From positions 2,728,001 to 2,792,000 of the forward strand of contig OZ241353.1 of assembly GCA_965200375.1 (NCBI GenBank): a stretch of 64,000 nucleotides of DNA. Reading direction: 5' to 3'. A program made the position numbers and the translations under genes. Numbering within the stretch: position 1 is the first letter of the stretch; each line of letters begins with the position of its first letter. The notes beneath the pieces are model-generated. The model ran no database searches and was not told the origin of the DNA. It saw only the letters and a list, made by a program, of their open reading frames with translations. Positions 55,329 to 62,921 of this stretch are shown one piece after another. The stretch is from VXYL01 sp965200375. Its GTDB lineage: Bacteria > Pseudomonadota > Gammaproteobacteria > Pseudomonadales > Azotimanducaceae.

Positions 55329-57137
55329 ATGAAAGCGACCGACATAGCCGATCCCGGCTACTTCCACAAGGTGGTCGACTGCCAGTGGGCGTGTCCCGCG
55401 CACACGCCGGTGCCGGACTACATTCGCCTGATCGCCGAGGAACGCTACACCGAAGCGTACATGCTCAACTGGGACTCCAACGTCTTCCCAGGCATTCTCG
55501 GCCGCACCTGCGATCGGCCTTGCGAGCCTGCCTGCCGCCGCGTCCGCACCGAGGAGAAGCCGGTCGCCATCTGCCGCTTGAAGCGCGTCGCCGCGGATCA
55601 CAAGGGCGACATCTCCCGCTACATGCCCCGGGTGCCGAAACGCAAGAACGGCAAGCGGGTCTGCCTTCTGGGCGCCGGGCCGGCGTCGCTGGCGGTGGCC
55701 CGGGACCTGCTGCCGTTCGGCTACGAGATCGACATGTACGACCGGGATCCGGCCGGCGGCGGCATGATGCGCAGCCAGATTCCTGCGTTCCGGCTGCCGG
55801 CGGACGTGCTCGAGGAAGAGGTGGACCTCATCGTGGACATGGGCGTCAACGCCCACTACGGCCACGAGGTCACGAGCATGAAGGAAATGCTCGCCATGAA
55901 CTACGACGCCTACTTCGTGGGCACTGGCGCGCCTCGGGGGCGGGATCTGGACCTGCCCGGGCGGAAGGAAGTGGACGCGCACATCTCCATCGGCATCGAC
56001 TGGCTCGGCAGCGTCGCCTTCGGCCACACCAGCGCCATCTCCGGCAAGGTCGTCGTCATGGGCGGCGGCAACACGGCGATGGACTGCTGCCGCACTTCCA
56101 AGCGCCTCGGTGCCGAGAGCGTGACGGTGGTGGTGCGTTCCGCCTTCGAGGTGATGAAGGCGTCCGAGTGGGAAAAGGAGGATGCCATGAGCGAAGGCAT
56201 CCCCATCGTCAACAACCGCCCGCCGAAGGAGTTCGTCCACGAGGGCGGCAAGCTCAAGGGCATCGTCTTCGAGTGCGTCAAGCCGGTGCCGGACGAACGC
56301 GGACGGCTGAAGTACGTGCCGAGTGGAGAGCCGGACGTGTACATGGAGTGCGACCATGTGCTGATGGCCATCGGCCAGGAGAACCACTGTCCGTGGATCG
56401 AGCGCGACATCGGCCTCGAGTTCGACAAGTGGGACTGCCCGGTGCTGGACGAAACGACGTTCCAGTCCACCCATCCCAAGGTGTTCTTCGGCGGCGACTC
56501 GGCGTTCGGCCCCGAGAACATCATCTGGGCCTCGGCGCACGCCCACCAGGCGGCGATTTCAATCCACCTGCTGTGCCAGGGCAAGGACCTGAGGGATCGC
56601 CCCCCCGCCGGCGTCAATCTGGTGAGCCAGAAGATGGGCGTGCATCAGTGGAGCTACGACGCCGAGCACGATGCCGCCAAGCGCTTCCTGGTGCCGCACG
56701 CCAACAAGCGCAAGGCGCTCGGCAACATCAAGATCGAAGTGGAACTCGGCTTCGACGCCCGCCTGGGACAGAAGGAAGCGCAGCGCTGCCTGAACTGCGA
56801 CGTGCAGACGGTGTTCACCGAGAGGCTCTGCATCGAGTGCGACGCCTGCGTGGACATCTGCCCGATGGACTGCATCACCTTCACGCCCAATGCCGAGGAG
56901 GAAGCGCTGCGCGGCGCCCTCACGGCGCCGGCCCGGAACGCCGAACAGGACCTCTACGTGTCCGAGGCGCTGCCCACGGGCCGGGTGATGGTGAAGGACG
57001 AGGACGTCTGCCTGCACTGCGGCCTGTGCGCGGAGCGTTGCCCCACGAATGCGTGGGACATGCAGAAATCCGTCATCCACACCCCGCAGCTCGGCAGCTA
57101 CGCCGAGGCGGGCGGCGTCCGGGCCGCCGCCGGCTGA
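55329..57137 (+). CDS. GltD-like NAD(P)/FAD oxidoreductase with C-terminal ferredoxin domain
   Basis: A 602-residue protein. An N-terminal iron-sulfur region ('CQWACPAHTPVPDYIRL', 'CDRPCEPACRR') precedes a GltD-type FAD site ('CLLGAGPASLAVARDLL') and NAD(P) site ('VVVMGGGNTAMDCCRT'). Two [4Fe-4S] ferredoxin motifs lie near the C terminus: 'CIECDACVDICP' and 'CLHCGLCAERCP'. It can pass electrons between NAD(P)H and ferredoxin. It starts at ATG 55329 and is followed 8 bp later by the 2-oxoacid:ferredoxin oxidoreductase alpha gene, so it is likely the redox partner of that enzyme. Confidence 0.88.
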   Translation: MKATDIADPGYFHKVVDCQWACPAHTPVPDYIRLIAEERYTEAYMLNWDSNVFPGILGRTCDRPCEPACRRVRTEEKPVAICRLKRVAADHKGDISRYMPRVPKRKNGKRVCLLGAGPASLAVARDLLPFGYEIDMYDRDPAGGGMMRSQIPAFRLPADVLEEEVDLIVDMGVNAHYGHEVTSMKEMLAMNYDAYFVGTGAPRGRDLDLPGRKEVDAHISIGIDWLGSVAFGHTSAISGKVVVMGGGNTAMDCCRTSKRLGAESVTVVVRSAFEVMKASEWEKEDAMSEGIPIVNNRPPKEFVHEGGKLKGIVFECVKPVPDERGRLKYVPSGEPDVYMECDHVLMAIGQENHCPWIERDIGLEFDKWDCPVLDETTFQSTHPKVFFGGDSAFGPENIIWASAHAHQAAISIHLLCQGKDLRDRPPAGVNLVSQKMGVHQWSYDAEHDAAKRFLVPHANKRKALGNIKIEVELGFDARLGQKEAQRCLNCDVQTVFTERLCIECDACVDICPMDCITFTPNAEEEALRGALTAPARNAEQDLYVSEALPTGRVMVKDEDVCLHCGLCAERCPTNAWDMQKSVIHTPQLGSYAEAGGVRAAAG

Positions 57138-57145
57138 GGCCCCCG

Positions 57146-59056
57146 ATGGCGGAACGGCCGGGCGCGCCCGGGACGGTCGCTTCGTCGCGGCAGGCGCGCC
57201 GCGGCGCCGCGGTCTACAACGACTTCGTGGTTCGCTTCGCCAACGTCAACGGCTCCGGTTCCGCGTCCGCCAATGGCATGTTCGCCAAGGCGCTGTTTCG
57301 CATGGGCATCCCGGTGGCGGTGCGCAACATCTTCCCCTCCAACATCGAGGGGTTGCCCACTTGGTTCGAAGTGCGGGTTTCCGAGCGCGGCCATCTCGGC
57401 CGCCGCGAGGGCGTGGACATCATGGTGGCCATGAACGCGGAGACCTTCGCCGAGGACATCGCGGCCCTCGTCCCCGGCGGCTTTCTGGTGTACGACAACT
57501 CCAAGGAACTGCCGCCGGCCATGCGCCGCGGCGACATCCACGCCGTGGGGGTGCCGATCTCGCAGCTGGTGCTGCCGGAGTTTCCGAACCCGAAGCACCG
57601 GGCGCTGTTCAAGAACATCGTCTACCTCGGCGCCATGTCCGCCCTCATCAGCATCGACTTCGAGGTGATCACCGGCATGGTGTCGGCGCAGTACAAGGGC
57701 AAGGACGATCTGATCGCGCCGAACATCCACGCCTTGGAGATCGGCCGCAACTACGCCCTCGACTATCTCGACTGCCCGCTGCCGGTGCAGGTGCGCTACT
57801 CGGACGCGGCGGGGAACCGGATCATGGTGGACGGCAATGCCGCAGCGGCCCTCGGGGCGTTGTACGGCGGCGCCACGGTGTGCGCCTGGTATCCGATCAC
57901 GCCTTCCACCTCGCTGGCGGAAGCCTTCGAGAAGTACTGCAACCAGCTGCGCGTGGGGCCCGGCGGCGAGCGCAACTTCGCCATCGTCCAGGCCGAGGAC
58001 GAGCTGGCGGCGATGGGCATCGTCATCGGCGCCGGCTGGAACGGCGCACGCGCCTTCACGGCCACCAGCGGTCCCGGCGTGTCGCTGATGACGGAGTTCC
58101 TCGGCCTCGCCTACTTCGCGGAGATACCCGCGGTGCTGTGGGACATCCAGCGCGCCGGCCCGTCGACGGGAATGCCCACCCGCACCCAGCAGGGCGACCT
58201 CCTGGCAGCAGCCTACGCCTCCCACGGCGACACCCGCCACCCGCTGCTGTTTCCGTCCTCGCCCAAGGAGTGCTTCGATTTCGCCGCGGACGCCCTCGAT
58301 CTGGCGGACCGCCTGCAAACGCCGGTCATCGTGCTCTCGGACCTGGATCTCGGCATGAACGAGACCTTGAGCGAGCCCTTCGCCTGGGACGCCGAGCGCC
58401 GCTACGACCGCGGCAAGGTGCTCGATGCCGAGGCGCTCTCGAAGATCGGCAAGTTCGGCCGCTATCTGGACCCGGACGGCGACGGCATCGGCTACCGCAC
58501 ATTGCCGGGGGCGCACCCGGACAAGGGCGCGTTCTTCACCCGCGGCACCTCCCGGGATGCCTATGCGGCCTACACCGAACATCCGGACGCCTACACCGCC
58601 AACATGGACCGGCTGCTCGTCAAATGGGAAACGGCCCGCGCCCTGGTGCCGCCGCCGGAAATCCGCGACGCCGGCCGCCGCGCAGCGATTCTCTACTACG
58701 GCACCACCGCGGCGCCGATGCCGGAGGCCCTCGAGCGGCTCGAGGAGAACGGCGTGGAAGTCGACACCCTGCGGCTGCGGGGCTTCCCCTTCCCCAGTGC
58801 GGTGCGCGAGTTCATCGACCGCCACGAGGTGGTGTTCCTGGCCGAACAGAACCGCGACGCCCAGATGCGGACCCTGCTCGTCAACGACCTAGGTGTGGAC
58901 CCGGCCGCCATCGAGCCGGTGCTGTACTACGGCGGTTTCTCGATTTCCGCCGACACGATAGTCGAGCAGGTGCTGCGCTACTACGAGGTGCGCCGGCTGC
59001 CGCGCCTGCGGGCCGTCGGCGGCAGCGGGCAGGCCCGCGGCGAGGAAGGGCGATGA
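57146..59056 (+). CDS. korA: 2-oxoacid:ferredoxin oxidoreductase, fused gamma-alpha subunit
   Basis: A 636-residue KorA-type subunit. Residues about 25-210 are the gamma domain ('FANVNGSGSASANGMFAKALFRMG', 'YDNSKELPP'). The alpha domain follows ('GNAAAALGALYGGATVCAWYPITPSTSLAEAF', 'QAEDELAAMGIVIGAGWNGARAFTATSGPG'). The C-terminal domain has 'PVLYYGGFSISA'. 2-Oxoglutarate is the likely substrate by size and fusion, but pyruvate or branched-chain acids are not excluded. Its stop overlaps the beta-subunit ATG (ATGA). Confidence 0.9.
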   Translation: MAERPGAPGTVASSRQARRGAAVYNDFVVRFANVNGSGSASANGMFAKALFRMGIPVAVRNIFPSNIEGLPTWFEVRVSERGHLGRREGVDIMVAMNAETFAEDIAALVPGGFLVYDNSKELPPAMRRGDIHAVGVPISQLVLPEFPNPKHRALFKNIVYLGAMSALISIDFEVITGMVSAQYKGKDDLIAPNIHALEIGRNYALDYLDCPLPVQVRYSDAAGNRIMVDGNAAAALGALYGGATVCAWYPITPSTSLAEAFEKYCNQLRVGPGGERNFAIVQAEDELAAMGIVIGAGWNGARAFTATSGPGVSLMTEFLGLAYFAEIPAVLWDIQRAGPSTGMPTRTQQGDLLAAAYASHGDTRHPLLFPSSPKECFDFAADALDLADRLQTPVIVLSDLDLGMNETLSEPFAWDAERRYDRGKVLDAEALSKIGKFGRYLDPDGDGIGYRTLPGAHPDKGAFFTRGTSRDAYAAYTEHPDAYTANMDRLLVKWETARALVPPPEIRDAGRRAAILYYGTTAAPMPEALERLEENGVEVDTLRLRGFPFPSAVREFIDRHEVVFLAEQNRDAQMRTLLVNDLGVDPAAIEPVLYYGGFSISADTIVEQVLRYYEVRRLPRLRAVGGSGQARGEEGR

Positions 59057-60108
59057 CGTTCGTCGCCAAGCCGCAGGTCCGCCACCCGCTGCTGACCGTC
59101 AACGACCTCGGCCTGACGCGCCGCGACTACGAAGGCTCCGTGTCGACGCTGTGCGCCGGCTGCGGCCACGACTCGGTATCCGCGGCCATCGTCCAGGCCT
59201 GTGCCGAGCTGGCGCTGCCGCCGCACAAGTTCGCCAAGGTCTCCGGCATCGGCTGCTCCTCGAAGACGCCGAGCTACTTCCTCGGCAACTCCCACGGCTT
59301 CAACTCGGTTCACGGACGCATGCCGTCGGTGGCCACCGGCGCCAACCTCGCCAACCGCGAGCTGTTTTGTGTCGGCGTCTCCGGCGACGGCGACAGCGCT
59401 TCCATCGGCATCGGCCAGTTCGCCCACATCGTGCGCCGGCGCATCAACATGCTCTACCTGGTGGACAACAACGGCACCTACGGCCTGACCAAGGGCCAGT
59501 TCTCGGCGACCAACGACAAGGGCTCCACCAGCAAGAAGGGCGTGCCGAACCTGTACGAACCCATCGACCTGGTTTCCATGGCGCTGCAGATCGGCGCCAG
59601 CTTCGTGGCGCGCAGCTTCTCCGGCGACAAGCGCCAGCTGGTGCCGCTCATCCAAGCCGGCCTCATGCATCGCGGCTTCGCGTTCATCGACGTGATCTCG
59701 CCCTGCGTGGCGTTCAACAACCACAACGGTTCCACCAAGAGCTACGACTACGTGCGCGGCCACACCGGCCGGCTGGTGGAGGCGGACTTCATCCCCTCCG
59801 GCGAACCCGTCACCGCGGACTACGCGCCGGGCACCGCCGAGGACGTGACCATGCCGGACGGCGCCACGCTGCGGCTGCGCAAGCTCGACGACGGCTACGA
59901 TCCCCACGACCGCGTCCAGGCGCTGACCCACGTTCAGCAGGCCGCCGCCGACGGCGAAGTGGTCACCGGCCTCCTGTACGTGGACCCGGACGCCGGCGAC
60001 TGCCACGAGGTCCTCGGCACCCCGGCGACGCCCTTGAACGCGCTCGACGAAACGGCCCTCTGCCCAGGCAGCGACGCCTTGGAGGCCGTGAACGCAGCGC
60101 TCCGCTGA
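59053..60108 (+). CDS. korB: 2-oxoacid:ferredoxin oxidoreductase, beta subunit
   Basis: A 351-residue thiamine-diphosphate-binding subunit. 'STLCAGCGHDSVSAAIVQA' and 'GIGCSSKTPSYF' carry cluster and substrate residues. The ThDP motif runs from 'GDGDSASIGIG' to 'VDNNGTYGLTKGQFS'. The C-terminal part ('FIDVISPCVAFNNHNG') is standard. With KorA and the GltD-like protein it forms a CoA-dependent oxidative decarboxylation unit delivering electrons to ferredoxin. Confidence 0.93.
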   Translation: MTFVAKPQVRHPLLTVNDLGLTRRDYEGSVSTLCAGCGHDSVSAAIVQACAELALPPHKFAKVSGIGCSSKTPSYFLGNSHGFNSVHGRMPSVATGANLANRELFCVGVSGDGDSASIGIGQFAHIVRRRINMLYLVDNNGTYGLTKGQFSATNDKGSTSKKGVPNLYEPIDLVSMALQIGASFVARSFSGDKRQLVPLIQAGLMHRGFAFIDVISPCVAFNNHNGSTKSYDYVRGHTGRLVEADFIPSGEPVTADYAPGTAEDVTMPDGATLRLRKLDDGYDPHDRVQALTHVQQAAADGEVVTGLLYVDPDAGDCHEVLGTPATPLNALDETALCPGSDALEAVNAALR

Positions 60109-60161
60109 GGCGGCCGGCGCCGGCGAGGCGAGCCCGGCCCCGCGACCAAGGAGGCGCACCC

Positions 60162-61460
60162 GTGGACAGCGCAACCGAGCTCCTGGTCCGGGACGTGCGC
60201 TGCTTCCACGGCGAGCAGCGCGGCGCTCTGCGTCCGCTGACGCTGCTGGTCGGCGAGAACAGCACCGGCAAGACCACGTTTCTCGCCTGCTGCGCCCTGA
60301 TGCATCGGTTGGCCTCCAATGCGTTGGCCGTTGCCGACTTCAACCAGGAACCGTTCCTGCTCGGCGCGTTTCGGGACATTGTGCGGTCGCGCCGGGGGCC
60401 GGCGGGGCGCATCGACGAGTTCGGTCTCGGCTTGCGGATCGCCCCGCCGGACGGCGATGCCGTGACGTTCTCCGTAACGTTCCAGGAGAGAGGTTCGGAG
60501 CCGTTCGTGGCCTCCTGCCGGTTCGACCGCGGCGAACGCGACTTCGTGGAAGCGACCCGGATCGCGGCCGGCTGCGTTCGCTTCGTCGCTCCAGAAGCGA
60601 CATTCGAGGTGGACGTCCCGCCATCGGAGGGATTGCTCCGCTGGGTCTTCTTTCTCAGCGGGCACGAGACCGCAAGGAGCGTACGAGGCGGAGCGGGCGG
60701 GCGCTGGCGAGATATCGCCAAACGCCTCCACAGAATGCGTACAAAGAGCTTCGAGAGCATGTTCGCCTTCTACCAATTGCCTTCGGCAACCGCCCTCGCG
60801 CCGCTGCGCTCGAAACCCAGGCGCACCTACGACCCGGTGCGCGAGACCGCGTCGTCCGAGGGGGCGCATACGCCGATGCTGCTTATGCGCCTGCACCGAA
60901 CGGACAAGCCCCACTGGACGCCGCTGCACCGGGACCTGGTCGAGTTCGGCGCGCAGTCGGGGCTCTTCTCCGACATCAAGGTGAAGACCCACGGCGGGCA
61001 GATGAGCGATCCCTTCCAGCTGCAGGTGAAGGCCGGCGGCAGCGCCGCGGCGAACATCATGGACGTCGGCTACGGGGTCAGCCAGAGCCTGCCGATCCTC
61101 GTCGACGTCATGGAGAAGAAGCGCGAGCTGTTCCTGCTGCAGCAGCCGGAGGTCCACCTGCATCCCCGGGGACAGGCGGCGCTGGCGAGCCTGTTCGTCG
61201 AGTCGGCGAGGAAGCGCGGCAACCGCTTCGTGATCGAGACGCACAGCGACTTCATCATCGATCGCGTTCGCATCGCCGTCGGCAAGGGACTGCTCCGGCC
61301 GAGCGACGTGTCCATCCTCTACTTCGAGCCGACCGCTCGCAAGGGCGTGCGGATTCACGACATGACGCTGGGCCCGGCCGGCGACCTCCAGGGCGCGCCC
61401 AAGGGCTACCGCGAGTTCTTCCTCGAGGAGACGGACCGGCTGTTCGGAGTTGCGGACTGA
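60162..61460 (+). CDS. ABC-type ATPase of AAA_21/OLD-like type
   Basis: A 432-residue ATPase starting at GTG 60162 behind a strong AAGGAGG. Walker A 'GENSTGKT' is at residues 31-38. A coiled mid-part follows, then a signature-like 'VGYGVSQSLPILVD' and Walker B 'LFLLQQPEVHLHPRGQAAL' near residue 325 (Gln-Gln-Pro-Glu in place of Asp-Glu-Pro-Glu). 'RFVIETHSDFIIDRVR' is the usual His switch. No TOPRIM nuclease domain follows. The PIN-domain gene starts 12 bp later. ATPase plus nuclease pairs of this shape (OLD/Gabija, Septu, PARIS) act in phage defence, so a similar role is inferred. Confidence 0.8.
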   Translation: MDSATELLVRDVRCFHGEQRGALRPLTLLVGENSTGKTTFLACCALMHRLASNALAVADFNQEPFLLGAFRDIVRSRRGPAGRIDEFGLGLRIAPPDGDAVTFSVTFQERGSEPFVASCRFDRGERDFVEATRIAAGCVRFVAPEATFEVDVPPSEGLLRWVFFLSGHETARSVRGGAGGRWRDIAKRLHRMRTKSFESMFAFYQLPSATALAPLRSKPRRTYDPVRETASSEGAHTPMLLMRLHRTDKPHWTPLHRDLVEFGAQSGLFSDIKVKTHGGQMSDPFQLQVKAGGSAAANIMDVGYGVSQSLPILVDVMEKKRELFLLQQPEVHLHPRGQAALASLFVESARKRGNRFVIETHSDFIIDRVRIAVGKGLLRPSDVSILYFEPTARKGVRIHDMTLGPAGDLQGAPKGYREFFLEETDRLFGVAD

Positions 61461-61472
61461 GCGCTGGCGTTC

Positions 61473-61916
61473 GTGTGCATCGTCATCGACACCAACAAGC
61501 TCGGCGAGTTCTTCGACACCCCGGCTAGCAAGAACGCCGCCCCCATCCACAAGTGGCTCAGTGGCCGGGGGCTGCTCGTCTTTGGCGTTGGCGGGTGTTT
61601 CGGCGAGATTGGCCCGGGCCTTCGGCGGCGCCTGCGGGATCTGATGCAGGCGGGGCGTGCGAGGCCAGTGCCAGCGCCGGAACTGGACGAGGACGTGCGA
61701 GCTCTCCAAGGGACGGGCCAGCTACGCTCGAACGACCCGCACATCTTGGCGCTGGCCCGGGCGAGCGGTGCCCGGCTGCTCTATACGGCGGACAAGGACC
61801 TCATCGCCGACTTCAAGAACCCGCGCATCGTCAGCCGCCCCCGGGGCAAGGTGTACTCGGGCGCCGCCAACGCGCGGCTGCTCGCTGGCGCATCCTGCGG
61901 CTCCCGACGCAGCTAG
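61473..61916 (+). CDS. PIN-domain nuclease-like protein
   Basis: A 147-residue PIN-like protein starting GTG 61473 ('VCIVIDTNKLGEFF'). Acidic residues Asp6, Glu45, Asp88 ('SNDPHILALAR') and Asp107/Asp109 ('YTADKDLIADF') fit a PIN metal site. It lies 12 bp after the ABC-type ATPase gene and is probably its effector partner. The C-terminal 25 residues are basic and less conserved-looking. It is not paired with a small VapB-like antitoxin gene, so a VapBC toxin is less likely. Confidence 0.75.
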   Translation: MCIVIDTNKLGEFFDTPASKNAAPIHKWLSGRGLLVFGVGGCFGEIGPGLRRRLRDLMQAGRARPVPAPELDEDVRALQGTGQLRSNDPHILALARASGARLLYTADKDLIADFKNPRIVSRPRGKVYSGAANARLLAGASCGSRRS

Positions 61917-62075
61917 CGGCGCATCGCGGCGAGGTCCGGATCGGCAACCGTCCTTCACCGACCAGCCCGCTGGTGCGTGTCACCCGCTAAGTAGGACCCT
62001 ACCGGCTCGCCGCTCACTGTCCGCTCTGGATTGCATCTTTCACGTTCGCCGCAGGTGGCGAACGGTCTCGACTTC

Positions 62076-62093
62076 TCGTACATTTGTGTACGA
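62076..62093. promoter_or_regulatory. Palindrome TCGTACA-N4-TGTACGA
   Basis: Perfect 7-bp arms around TTTG, 160 bp after the PIN gene. The 366-bp gap 61917-62282 has no supported gene besides it. The distance to the LuxR-type fragment is 189 bp. Confidence 0.6.
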
Positions 62094-62282
62094 AGCCATT
62101 GCGCGGGCGTCCGCTGGTCGGGCTGCCTGCCGAATACAAAAGCCGCGTTCAGACCGGGCGTGGGGTCGCTCCCCGAGCCTCGGCGAATAGGCAGGGGATT
62201 CTCGCGTCTCGCGTGATGGCTTCGTGGCCCGGCACTGCCGGACGGGTTGCTGCGAACGCAACGACGGATTGGCGGCTCGCCG

Positions 62283-62921
62283 ATGTCCTCCACCCGCGGA
62301 TTCGATGCCGACACCGCGAGCCGCTGGGCCGATCCCTTCGACGCCATCGTCGCCGCCCTGCACGAGGCGGCGCTGGACGAGGGCCGCTGGCCCCGGGCGC
62401 TGGCGCTGGTGGACGCGGCCTGCGGGATGCACGGCAGCTACCTGGCCGTGGTGGCCGAGAACGGGAGCGCGCCGCCGCGCCTGCTGGAAGGCCGGTTCTA
62501 CAGCCACGGGGCGCGCTGCCACCCGCTGGAGCAGGACTACCTGGGCTATTTCGACACCGACGAACGGATCCCCCGCCTGATGCTGCTGCCGGCGGGCTCG
62601 ATGCTCGCCAACGCGGATCTGTACGCCCCCGAAGAGCGGCGGGCATCCCGCACCTTCAACGAGCACCTGCCGCGTTGGGATGCCGTCAACCAGCTGAACG
62701 TCCGTCTGCCAGCGCTCGCGGGCCGGCACACGCTGTGGATGCCCACCCGCGGTCGGCGCCAAGGCGGCTGGCGACCGTCCCAGCTGCGTCTGCTCCGCCG
62801 CCTGCTGCCGCACATCGGGCAGACGGTTCGGGTGCGCCAGGCGCTGGCCTCCGGCCGCGCGCCCGATCGGCAGCCGCTAGCGACCGCAACCCTCAGTCCA
62901 ACGCCGCCAAACGCGCCATGA
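62283..62921 (+). pseudogene. N-terminal fragment of a LuxR-type regulator
   Basis: A 212-residue frame matching the sensor half of a family of LuxR-type HTH regulators: 'FDAIVAALHEAALDEGRWPRALALVDAACG', 'EQDYLGYFDTDERIPRLMLLPAGSML', 'ADLYAPEERRASRTFNEHLPRWD', 'RLLPHIGQTVRVRQALA'. Relatives continue with a PAS-like part and a LuxR helix-turn-helix; here the sequence ends within about 25 residues, overlapping the 3' end of the convergent ATPase gene. The DNA-binding half is missing, so it is probably inactive as a regulator. Confidence 0.65.

Noticed and set aside
61473..61916. VapC toxin of a VapBC pair
   Set aside because: No small antitoxin gene precedes it; its upstream partner is a 432-residue ATPase with a 12-bp gap.
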